Of a DNA stretch of 16,035 nt, positions 7,181 to 14,930 are shown one piece after another. Below the pieces are notes generated by a model, which was not told the DNA's origin, ran no database searches, and worked only from the letters and a program-made list of their open reading frames with translations. The stretch lies in NCBI GenBank assembly GCA_900549185.1, contig URNM01000029.1, forward strand, positions 1 to 16,035. The letters are read 5' to 3'. The position numbers were made by a program, and so were the translations under genes. The number at the start of each line of letters is the position of its first letter. Position 1 is the stretch's first letter. This stretch comes from an uncultured Collinsella sp. (GTDB taxonomy: Bacteria; Actinomycetota; Coriobacteriia; Coriobacteriales; Coriobacteriaceae).

Positions 7181-7212
7181 AAACTGTAATAGAAAAAGGC
7201 TAAGATATCTTA
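7181..7212 (+). promoter_or_regulatory. Candidate promoter/operator of the large surface-protein gene
   Basis: This AT-rich pocket stands out in GC-rich DNA. TAAGATATCTTA (7201-7212) is a perfect 12-bp palindrome. CTGTAA (7184-7189) and TATCTT (7206-7211) are spaced 16 bp apart and could serve as a weak -35/-10 pair, so the palindrome would overlap the -10 region as an operator could. The leader that follows (7213-7322) includes a GC-rich stretch with two CCCGGG blocks able to pair. No experimental or comparative support is available. Confidence 0.3.
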
Positions 7213-7322
7213 AGAGACATATGCTGGGGTTGGTATTCCTTGAACGACCGCGGGCATGCGCCAGACCGCCTCGGCCCCCGGGGAGCGCCCGGGCAGGTCG
7301 CCGTGTGACTGGGGAGGAAATT

Positions 7323-7385
7323 ATGCAGGAGCTCAGAGAGATGACGTCTCGACTCGTGAATATTGCTACCGGGGGGGGTGTCTAA
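7323..7385 (+). CDS. Out-of-frame 5' start of the surface-protein gene (20-codon leader frame)
   Basis: ATG at 7323 has the best ribosome binding site in this region (GGGGAGGAAATT before it), yet its frame ends at TAA 7383-7385 after 20 residues, just past a run of eight G. Adding one G would join it to the frame of the 2249-residue protein, giving ...NIATGGGCLSRELPGEH... and on into the signal peptide at 7433. I therefore read it as the true 5' end of that gene in an off or slippage-dependent state. An independent leader peptide whose translation couples to 7433 is the alternative. Confidence 0.5.
   Translation: MQELREMTSRLVNIATGGGV
7371..7378 (+). other. Poly-G tract (G8), probable slippage switch
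   Basis: Eight consecutive G lie between the ATG with a strong ribosome binding site (7323) and the signal-peptide coding region (7433). It is the longest G run I see in the window. Homopolymer G tracts of 8 to 12 at the start of surface genes are a known phase-variation device. In bifidobacterial sortase-dependent pili, such tracts change frame by replication or transcription slippage. Here G8 leaves the leader out of frame and G9 would fuse it. Confidence 0.75.
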
Positions 7386-7432
7386 GCAGGGAACTTCCTG
7401 GTGAACACCGGCCGCGCGAGCGGTGGTCCGTC

Positions 7433-10400
7433 ATGTCTTGTGGCCGTCGTCGCGGGCTGCGCTCGGTCTCGCCATATGCGATTGTTCTGGCCCTCGCCAT
7501 CGCGCTGACGGCGAGTTTCTTCCTGCCGCTTCGTGCCGAGGCGGAAATTTCGGACCACACGGTTCCGACGATTTCGCCTTCGGGGACAACAATCAACCTG
7601 TTTGATTACTGGGTGAATCCCGATAACCATCTGTCGGTTTCCGGCAACGGCGGCATCAACAAGAACCACCGCTTCCAGTTCAAGGATCAAGGAGCCAGCG
7701 AGGAACTTAACCAGTATACGGGTGGCTCCCAGGTCCGCACCGGCATCGTGAACAATGTTCTTGCCGGTGGTTACCCGAAACTCACCGAACGCTGGAAGGG
7801 AGAATCCCTCGGCTACCTGTTTGATTCCTCCGTCCAGACGGGCAAGATATCCCATATGGGTGTGACGGGTCTGTTGCAGGCCAAGGGTGGCTACTACGAG
7901 TATGACAGCTCGCGGAACTACGCGGCGTACAACGCCAATAAGAATGCATTTGATGTCTACAATGCTGCCGGCGTTATGCAAGCGGGGGCTGAGCCTCATT
8001 CAGTAGGCCAGTTCTTCCCCTTCGATGCGGCCGATGAGGTATTCAAGGAAGGGGACGGCAAACTCGTCCCGAACGGCATTACGTCGCAGAACAACGGACC
8101 CCTCAACCATTATTTCGGCCTCTCCATGTCGTCGCGCTTCGTGCAGCCGAAGGATGGCAAAACGAACGCTGACAAGCCCATGACCTTTGAGTTCGCCGGA
8201 GACGACGACGTCTGGGTGTTCATTGACGATGTCCTCGTGGGCGACATTGGCGGTATCCACACCAGTGCTGATCTGACCATTAACTTCCAAACGGGCGACA
8301 TCAGCGTTAACAATTCCGCAAATGGCACGCTGAAAAGCAAGTTCAATGATGCGGGGCGGGATATTTCGGGCTTCAACGGCAGCACCTTCGCTGACGGCAC
8401 CAACCACACGCTCAAGTTCTTCTACTTGGAGCGTGGCGCCACCGACTCCAACATGAGGCTCAAGTTCAACCTCGTGACGGTTCCCGAGTCCGACATTATC
8501 AAGTTCGACCAGGATGGCGGTCTGGTGGAGGGTGCTCAGTTCGCGCTGTACAAGACAGACGAGTGGTTCGCTGACACGACCACTAACCCAGAAAACCTAC
8601 TTGGCTCCGGCACCACGAACGCGAATGGACAACTGACGCTCACGAATGACGTGGACAACGGCGTTATCAACTTCGATGACCTTTATAAAGAGCATGGTTA
8701 CCAGTACTACCTCCTGAAGGAAACAAAGGCGCCTAACGGTTACCGCTCGAGTCTCACGGCGACGCGTGGCAGCATGCAGCTCGAGTACGTGTCCGCGAGC
8801 GACGACAAGGACGCCGCGGGCGGCGTCATCATTAACCGCGGCGGTATGGACGCGGACAGCGCCGTGTGGCAGACGGGTGCGTTCGCCGGCGCGAAGGAGA
8901 CCATCACCGCGCCGTCGATCGTGTACAAGGCGAACGATGACCAGACGAAGTCCGACAAGACCGTCAGCCTGGACTCCGGCATACTGTTCGCTGTGGTGCT
9001 CAAGCGCGATAAAAGCGCAAACACAGATATCAACGATCCGAACAGTTGGTACGCCGTGTCGGGCGACCCATCGACGGGAGCGGGATACACCCTCGCCAAG
9101 AAGCCGAGCATGGCCGGCGCTATCGAGGCGGCGAAGAAGGACCTGCACGCCTTCACGCTCAACACGAGCGGCCAGTACCAGGTAGAGATTCCGTATCTGC
9201 CCGGTGACATCTCCAAGTACTACTACCTGCTGAGCGGTAATGACCGCAAGAATGCCGAGTACACGGTGGCCATCTACTACACAATGGCGAGCTCGATCGG
9301 CGACGCGACGCCCGAGAACACCGTCCACGTGTACAGCGACGACATCGCAGACGGCACGAACTTCAAGCCGAACTTCAAGCGACAGTTCGCCACGCGCTTG
9401 CTCGTCACGAACATCCAGAATCGCCTGTTCGTGCAGAAGACCGATACCGAGGGTAAGCCCGTTGAGGGGGCGAAGTTCGGCCTGTACACGGCCGATCAGG
9501 TGACAACAGACGCAAACGGCAAGGTCGTGCTCAAGGGCGAGCAGACCCCCTACGACACCCTGACGACGGGGTCGGTCGGCAACCCGGTCCCGCTCGAAGG
9601 TGCGGGCATATTCCCGAATACGAGCAAGGAGCACAAGCCGCTTACGAAACGCACCTACTACCTGAAGGAAATCTCAGCGCCGAGCGGTTTCCTGCTCAAC
9701 GACACGCTCACCAAAGTGATTGTGGACGATTACGGCGTCCATGCCGATGCCGGTACGCGCGATGACGGCGTTTCGACGTTTGTGGGCCCGGGCGCGCTGA
9801 TGAAGAGCCTGGGCCAGTTTGGCGCAGAGGGCGACATCGACAAGACGCTCACGTGGATCAAGGGTGTGCGGCAGACCTCGAATGGTGTGACCGATACTGA
9901 CGGTAATCTGTCGTGGAGCAATGTCGATCCCGCCGGTGCCGGCGACACGGTGCACCTCAAGTACGGTGCCAACGGACGTGTCTACCAGTATGGGCCCACC
10001 GAGGAGGGCAAACCCTACCGCCTGGAGACCGAGACGGGCTGGATACGTATGGGTATCACCCAGGACGAGCAGCCCAAGGGGACCAAGTCGAAAGGTGCCC
10101 GTGCCGATCTGCGCGACATGAACAACCTGAATGCCCTGTTTACGGGCGCCACCTGCGTGCGCGTGGCTAACAAGCGCGAGGCGAGCCTCGAGGTGACGAA
10201 GAAGGTTGACGTGCCCGATGGACTGACGGGCAATAAGGATGCGGAGTTCACCTTCAAGTTCACCGTGCCCAAGGGGAAGACGTATAAGGCTGCAGTCTTC
10301 GAGAAGGCGGGCGCGGCCGATGAGAAGCAGGTCGGCGATATGTTCGACCTGACGAACGGACGCGAGCAGACCATCACGGCCGGCCAGACGATCCGCGTGT

Positions 10401-13400
10401 ACGGTCTCGCCGAGGGTGACAAGTATACGGTTCAGGAGCTGACCCGCGCGGGCAAGATGCCGGCCGGCTTCACGCTGACCAAGCGCGAGCAGGGCGGCAA
10501 CGCCCTGGGCGGCGAGGGCGAAAGCATCTCCGGCACGATCGCGAAACAGAATGTCGACGGCACGTTGGCCGAAGCCAACAAGCTGGTGTTCACAAACACC
10601 TACAGCGTAAAGTCGCCGGTGACGCTCACCAATGCGTTCTGGGCGCAGAAGGTGCTCCAGGGCCGTGACTGGAAAGATGGCGATAGCTTCAAGATTTACC
10701 TGCGCGCGGACAAGGGCACGCCGATGCCCGACGGTGCCGAGAATGCACCCGTGAGTGGTATGAAGCAGGTTGTGAAGACTGTTGAGAACGGGGACAAGTT
10801 CGACTTCGGCGAGATTGAGTACACCAAGCCCGGCACCTACACCTATCTCATCGCCGAGGCCACGCCGTCTCAAAACGACGCTAGCTGGCTGCCCGGGTTC
10901 GGGTATTCAAGCGCTTCCTACCGCGTCACGGTGACGGTGAGCGATAACGGCGACGGCACGCTGTCGCAGCCGGCAGTCAAGATGGAGCAGACCTACACCG
11001 ACGACGGCGTGAGCCATGAGGACAACCCGATCAAGGTCGCTGACAAAATCGCCAAGATCACGAACACGTACCGACCGAAGGGGACCTCGGTAACGCTCAA
11101 GGCGAAGAAGCGCTTCACAGGTGGTGAGCTCGCAGGGAACGACTTCACGTTCCAGCTGCTCGACAACGACGGCAAAGAGCTCCAGGCTGTCCAAAACGAC
11201 AAGGACGGCAAGGTCGCCTTTGCAGCCATCGACTACGCTACGCCGGGCGATCACGACTACGCCATCAAGGAGGTTGCCGGCAACGACTCGACCATCGTCT
11301 ACGACGCGAAGGACGTGAGGGTCCACGTCAAGGTCACCGACGAGAAGGGCGAGCTGAAGGCGGTCGCCACCTACGACGGCGAGAAGGCCGTGCCGACCTT
11401 CACCAACTCGAAGCCGACGGCGGACGTCACCGTTGAGGCCACGAAAGTTCTCGCGGGCAAGGACCTGACGGCCGATGCGTTCACCTTCGGCTTGTACGAC
11501 CAGGACGGCAATGAGGACGCTCGCGGCACCAACGATAAGAATGGCAAGGTCAAGCTGACCGTCAAGGGCCTGAACCTGGGCGAGTACGACTACACGCTCA
11601 AGGAGGAGAAGGCCGGCCAGTCCGTCGACGGCGTGGCCTACGACGCCAAGGAAGTCAAGGTCCACGTCAAGGTAGAGCAGAACCAGGACGACAACAACAA
11701 GACGAAGGTGACCGTCACCTATGACGGTACCGCTACGGCTCCCACCTTCAACAACACCTACACCGCAAAGGGATCCGTGGAGCTGACGGCGACCAAGACC
11801 ATCAAGGTTGCGGACGGCTTCGATCACACGACGAAGCCTGCGGACGGCGAGTTCACCTTCGACCTGAAGGACGCTGCCGGCAACGTGATCGCCACCGCGA
11901 AGAACGATGCAAACGGCAAGGTCTGCTTCACGCGCGAGTTCCAGCTCTCCGACTTGGACGGCGCCGCGAGCAAGGACTTCACCTACACCATCGTGGAGCA
12001 GCCGGGCGCGGAGCCGGGCATGGTCTATGACAATCATGCCCTCACCTATACGGTGACGGTCACAGACGGCGGGAACGGAGCACTGAATGCGAAGGCGATC
12101 GTGACGAGCGCATCCGGCTCGGATACCTTCACCAACACCTACCAGCCGGCCGCGACCGGTCTGGCCCTCGGTGCGCAGAAGAGCTATGTGAAGAAGGACG
12201 ACAACACGCCGATCGTCCCCAAGGACGGCGAGTTCACCTTCGATGTGTACGAGGGCAAAATGACTGCTGAGCAGCTTGCCGGGGCCAAGCCCGTCCGGAC
12301 CGCGACCAACGGCGCGGACGGAAGTGTTAACTTCGACGCCTTCTCCTACGCGAAGCCGGGCACGTACGAGTACACTATCGTGGAGCGGAAGGGTGATCTG
12401 GCCTACGTGACCTACGACGACGCGGTGCATCATGCCGTGGTGACGGTTGTGGACAATGCCGGCACGCTGCAGGCGAGCGTCGCCTACGACGGCGCGGACG
12501 CCACGAAGCCCACCTTCACCAACACCTACAAGGCGAAGGCGACGAACTCCGGCGCGATCGCCCTCACCAAGAGCGTTGACGTGCACGACGGCAGCTATCA
12601 GCTAAAGGCGGGAGACTTCGCCTTCGAGCTGGTGGGGTCTGACGGTACGGTGCTCCAGACCCAGAAGAACGACGCCAAGGGCAAGGTTTACTTTAACGAG
12701 CTGACCTTCGACCATGCGGGCACCTTTCCCTTCACGGTCCGTGAGGTGCAGCCGACGGACGGCGCGCCGGGCGTGCCGGGCGTGACCTACACCGGCAAGA
12801 CGTACACCCTGACCTACGTGGTGAAGGACAACAACGACGGCAAGCTGGTGGTAGAGAGCTCTACGGTGAAACCGAGCGAGGGCACCGAGAACGGCGTCAC
12901 CCCCAATACCATGACGTTTGCGAACAGCTACCAGCCGGGTCAGACCTCCTACCAGATCTCTGGCACCAAGGTGCTTGAGAATGCCGACCCGGCCACCACG
13001 CGGACGCCCGCCGATGGCGAGTTCACATTCGCGCTGATTGACGTGGCCACCGGGCAGGAGATCGACCGGACCACGAACGTGGGTAAAGCGTTTACCTTCA
13101 AGGCCATCTCGTACACCGCAACTGGTTCGCATGCGTACCAGGTGAAGGAGGTTGCGGGCCAAGATGGCACCATCACTTACAGCGATGCGGTGCTGGACGT
13201 AACGGTGAACGTGACCGATGACGGCAGCGGCCAGCTGACCGCGACGGCGAACAAGACGGCTGCGGATCTGACCTTCACCAACACCTACACGCCGACGGCA
13301 ACGACGGCGACGATTACCGGAACGAAGGCTCTGACCGGCCGCGACCTGGCCGAGGGTGAGTTCTTCTTCGACCTGAAGGACGCCGACGGTAACGTGGTGC

Positions 13401-14182
13401 AGACGGTGCAGAACGGCGCCGACGGCACGTTCGGCTTCGCGCCGCTGCAGCTGGACAAGGTGGGGACGTACGTCTACACCGTGTCCGAGCGGGCAGGGGC
13501 GACGGCGAACGGCGTCACCTACGACACGACGGTCTTTACCGCGACGGTGACGGTGACGGAGAATGCGGAGACGCACGCGCTGGAGGCGCAGGTTGCCTAC
13601 AGCAAGGGCGGCAAGGCTGCGGATGCGGTGGCGTTCAGCAACAGTTACGCGCCGGCCGCGACTGAGGTGAAGCTGGGGGCCTCCAAGGTGCTGAGCGGCG
13701 AGGACCTGAAGGAAGGGCAGTTCTCCTTCCAGCTGAAGGATGCCGACGGCAAGGTGCTGCAGACCGCAAAGAACGCGGCGGACGGCACGGTGGGCTTCGA
13801 GGCGATCTCGTACGACAAGCCCGGAACGTACGCCTACAGCATCTCCGAGGTGGACGACGGTCAGAAGAACGTGACGTACGACGCGGCCGAGCACCGGGTA
13901 ACGGTGACGGTGACGGACGACGGTGCGGGCCATCTGGTGGCGACGGTAACCTATGACGGCGCCGTGGCGCCGGTGTTCAAGAACACGTACACGCCGCCGA
14001 CCACCCCGCCGACGGAGCCGCCCACCAATCCGCCGAGCAAGTCACCGGTGCCGAAGGAGGAGAAGCCGGGTCTGCCGTATACGGGCGATACCAGCTTGTC
14101 GCCGATGGCCCTGGGTGGCATCGCGGGCGGCGCGGTGGTGCTGATCGCCGCAGGCGTTATCCTGCGGCGCCGGAACCGGTAG
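7433..14182 (+). CDS. Giant LPXTG-anchored surface protein with fibro-slime, SpaA and nine isopeptide pilin repeats
   Basis: From ATG 7433 the protein has 2249 residues. In order: a signal peptide (about 1-39, basic MSCGRRR start, hydrophobic core, LRAEAE end); a fibro-slime/PA14-like domain (about 220-350) with DDDVWVFIDDVLVGDIGGIH; SpaA-like prealbumin domains (about 355-455 and 663-776) with YYLLKETKAPNGY and YYLKEISAPSGF; a DUF5979-like region (about 916-1057); nine Spy0128/FctA-type repeats (1058-2186); a Pro/Thr spacer; LPYTG (2214-2218); a membrane helix; and RRRNR. It is expected to be secreted, cross-linked internally and joined to the wall by a sortase, probably as an adhesin or pilus tip/shaft subunit. 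The ATG at 7433 has a weak ribosome binding site; the open frame reaches back to 7256 without a usable site, and ATG 7323 needs a frameshift at the G8 tract. No sortase or companion pilin is in the window. Confidence 0.88.
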   Translation: MSCGRRRGLRSVSPYAIVLALAIALTASFFLPLRAEAEISDHTVPTISPSGTTINLFDYWVNPDNHLSVSGNGGINKNHRFQFKDQGASEELNQYTGGSQVRTGIVNNVLAGGYPKLTERWKGESLGYLFDSSVQTGKISHMGVTGLLQAKGGYYEYDSSRNYAAYNANKNAFDVYNAAGVMQAGAEPHSVGQFFPFDAADEVFKEGDGKLVPNGITSQNNGPLNHYFGLSMSSRFVQPKDGKTNADKPMTFEFAGDDDVWVFIDDVLVGDIGGIHTSADLTINFQTGDISVNNSANGTLKSKFNDAGRDISGFNGSTFADGTNHTLKFFYLERGATDSNMRLKFNLVTVPESDIIKFDQDGGLVEGAQFALYKTDEWFADTTTNPENLLGSGTTNANGQLTLTNDVDNGVINFDDLYKEHGYQYYLLKETKAPNGYRSSLTATRGSMQLEYVSASDDKDAAGGVIINRGGMDADSAVWQTGAFAGAKETITAPSIVYKANDDQTKSDKTVSLDSGILFAVVLKRDKSANTDINDPNSWYAVSGDPSTGAGYTLAKKPSMAGAIEAAKKDLHAFTLNTSGQYQVEIPYLPGDISKYYYLLSGNDRKNAEYTVAIYYTMASSIGDATPENTVHVYSDDIADGTNFKPNFKRQFATRLLVTNIQNRLFVQKTDTEGKPVEGAKFGLYTADQVTTDANGKVVLKGEQTPYDTLTTGSVGNPVPLEGAGIFPNTSKEHKPLTKRTYYLKEISAPSGFLLNDTLTKVIVDDYGVHADAGTRDDGVSTFVGPGALMKSLGQFGAEGDIDKTLTWIKGVRQTSNGVTDTDGNLSWSNVDPAGAGDTVHLKYGANGRVYQYGPTEEGKPYRLETETGWIRMGITQDEQPKGTKSKGARADLRDMNNLNALFTGATCVRVANKREASLEVTKKVDVPDGLTGNKDAEFTFKFTVPKGKTYKAAVFEKAGAADEKQVGDMFDLTNGREQTITAGQTIRVYGLAEGDKYTVQELTRAGKMPAGFTLTKREQGGNALGGEGESISGTIAKQNVDGTLAEANKLVFTNTYSVKSPVTLTNAFWAQKVLQGRDWKDGDSFKIYLRADKGTPMPDGAENAPVSGMKQVVKTVENGDKFDFGEIEYTKPGTYTYLIAEATPSQNDASWLPGFGYSSASYRVTVTVSDNGDGTLSQPAVKMEQTYTDDGVSHEDNPIKVADKIAKITNTYRPKGTSVTLKAKKRFTGGELAGNDFTFQLLDNDGKELQAVQNDKDGKVAFAAIDYATPGDHDYAIKEVAGNDSTIVYDAKDVRVHVKVTDEKGELKAVATYDGEKAVPTFTNSKPTADVTVEATKVLAGKDLTADAFTFGLYDQDGNEDARGTNDKNGKVKLTVKGLNLGEYDYTLKEEKAGQSVDGVAYDAKEVKVHVKVEQNQDDNNKTKVTVTYDGTATAPTFNNTYTAKGSVELTATKTIKVADGFDHTTKPADGEFTFDLKDAAGNVIATAKNDANGKVCFTREFQLSDLDGAASKDFTYTIVEQPGAEPGMVYDNHALTYTVTVTDGGNGALNAKAIVTSASGSDTFTNTYQPAATGLALGAQKSYVKKDDNTPIVPKDGEFTFDVYEGKMTAEQLAGAKPVRTATNGADGSVNFDAFSYAKPGTYEYTIVERKGDLAYVTYDDAVHHAVVTVVDNAGTLQASVAYDGADATKPTFTNTYKAKATNSGAIALTKSVDVHDGSYQLKAGDFAFELVGSDGTVLQTQKNDAKGKVYFNELTFDHAGTFPFTVREVQPTDGAPGVPGVTYTGKTYTLTYVVKDNNDGKLVVESSTVKPSEGTENGVTPNTMTFANSYQPGQTSYQISGTKVLENADPATTRTPADGEFTFALIDVATGQEIDRTTNVGKAFTFKAISYTATGSHAYQVKEVAGQDGTITYSDAVLDVTVNVTDDGSGQLTATANKTAADLTFTNTYTPTATTATITGTKALTGRDLAEGEFFFDLKDADGNVVQTVQNGADGTFGFAPLQLDKVGTYVYTVSERAGATANGVTYDTTVFTATVTVTENAETHALEAQVAYSKGGKAADAVAFSNSYAPAATEVKLGASKVLSGEDLKEGQFSFQLKDADGKVLQTAKNAADGTVGFEAISYDKPGTYAYSISEVDDGQKNVTYDAAEHRVTVTVTDDGAGHLVATVTYDGAVAPVFKNTYTPPTTPPTEPPTNPPSKSPVPKEEKPGLPYTGDTSLSPMALGGIAGGAVVLIAAGVILRRRNR
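10604..13990 (+). repeat. Nine tandem pilin isopeptide-linkage domains
   Basis: Repeat ends are marked by an FTNTY-like strand, closing near 11071, 11406, 11761, 12142, 12529, 12931, 13288, 13648 and 13990. Units are about 111 to 156 residues. Each follows one pattern: xxK near the start, FxFxLxDxxG, GxVxF, GTYxYxIxE, YD, VTVxVxDxxGxL and (F/I)xN(T/S)Y. The Lys, the Glu and the terminal Asn needed for a Lys-Asn isopeptide bond are visible in all nine. Identical DNA words recur, for example a 21-mer at 11842-11862 and 12223-12243, and ACCTTCACCAACACCTAC at 12125, 12512 and 13271, so the copy number could change by recombination. Confidence 0.85.
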
Positions 14183-14210
14183 CTACGGCGGCCGAGAAGG
14201 GCTTTGATTG

Positions 14211-14249
14211 AGGGCGGGTGGTCGCAGGGCGCGGCCGCTCGCCCTTTTT
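14211..14249 (+). terminator. Strong rho-independent terminator of the surface-protein gene
   Basis: AGGGCGGGTGGTCGC (14211-14225) pairs along all 15 positions, three of them G-U, with GCGGCCGCTCGCCCT (14231-14245). The loop is AGGGC and the stem runs into five T. It lies 29 bp after the surface-protein stop, as expected for a single-gene transcript. Confidence 0.88.
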
Positions 14250-14263
14250 GGTGAAAGGCTATG

Positions 14264-14592
14264 TTAACCCGCCGTTTGCACGTCCGGCTCCAGATGGAAC
14301 TCGTACTCCGGCTCCATCATCTTCTTCCGGATCTTTTCGTAGCGCCCGTCGTCGAGCTGCTCGCGCATGAGCGACGTCTTGTCCCCGACGCGTGCGGCCT
14401 CGCGCAGCCATCTGAACCACATCAGGCAGCTGTGGAGCCTGCGGGTCGATACGCCCTTGAACCTCTCGAGGAAGTGGCCGAGCGAACCCTGCGCTTCAGC
14501 ATCCTCTGGACCGTGTCCCGCTCGTACCCGGTGAGCCTGCCGTGGGTCCTCGGGACCGCCCTCGCGGCGCCCTTCCCGCCCTTTCCGGACAT
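14264..14592 (-). pseudogene. Internally deleted transposase remnant
   Basis: On the minus strand, ATG at 14592 has a GGAGG site 5 nt upstream and encodes about 35 residues (MSGKGGKGAARAV..., then RLTGYERDTVQRMLKRR) that read like the start of a DNA-binding transposase domain. Near 14480-14495 the sense passes to another frame, which encodes about 75 residues from GSLGHFLERFKGVSTRRLHS to a TAA at 14264-14266. That end resembles transposase C-termini of the IS1595 kind (GVSTxxL...WFRWL), from memory and with uncertainty. The catalytic core is missing, so most of the gene was lost, or two different remnants were joined. No clear terminal inverted repeats were found. Confidence 0.55.
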
Positions 14593-14709
14593 GGCGTCCT
14601 CCGATCTCCCGGGGCCGGCCGATCCGGCCCTCAGGGTATCGGATTCCCAAATTTATCCGTATATGTGCGGATGAATGCGGGAGGCGTTCGGATGAAGTTG
14701 TATTCAAGG

Positions 14710-14734
14710 AAAGAGACTGACCCTTTGTCGCATT
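14710..14734. repeat. Right part of a split GTGACAAAG palindrome
   Basis: AAAGAGACTGA (from 14710) followed by CCCTTTGTCGCATT (14721-14734) matches the centre and right arm of the 33-bp palindrome family, but the outer left arm is replaced by unrelated sequence. GACTGA (14715-14720) also occurs at 7150-7155 in the left part. Joining 7137-7155 to 14721-14734 gives a 33-bp palindrome with a single mismatch in 14-bp arms. Confidence 0.75.
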
Positions 14735-14930
14735 CCGTGCGGGTTATATGCAGGTATGCCTGCGCACGCTATCATGTATGGGTTAGACCGCAACTATGTA
14801 CCTCATACGCGAAGGGATGCGCATGTATCTGAAGATCGACATGTTCTAGCCGGGCTTACCCCCGCAGTGGCGCCGTGCGCCCCATCAACTCTGCCGATTT
14901 TCACCTTCACGCATATAAAGGAGTCCCGCC
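14735..14930 (+). other. Leader region upstream of prfA
   Basis: This 196-bp stretch precedes prfA and presumably contains its promoter. GCAGG-TATG-CCTGC (14751-14764) is a perfect small inverted repeat. An 8-codon frame, MYLKIDMF (14823-14849), follows a GAAGGG and could be a leader peptide, but there is little to support it. No clear -35/-10 pair or known riboswitch was recognised. Confidence 0.3.

Noticed and set aside
7256..7432. Annotating the surface protein from ATG 7256 (59 extra residues)
   Set aside because: The frame is open but there is no ribosome binding site before 7256, the added sequence is arginine- and proline-rich like GC-rich noncoding DNA, and it would put the signal peptide 59 residues from the N-terminus.
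10907..13933. Long minus-strand open frames (559 and 443 codons) opposite the repeat array
   Set aside because: They mirror the repeated coding sequence on the plus strand, have no start signals and show no recognisable domain.
14261..14674. A 137-codon plus-strand ORF downstream of the surface gene
   Set aside because: It lies antisense to the transposase remnant, whose minus-strand reading has an RBS and family-like motifs.
14823..14849. Eight-codon leader peptide MYLKIDMF before prfA
   Set aside because: A GAAGGG precedes it, but it is very short, has no diagnostic residue run or attenuator after it, and could arise by chance.
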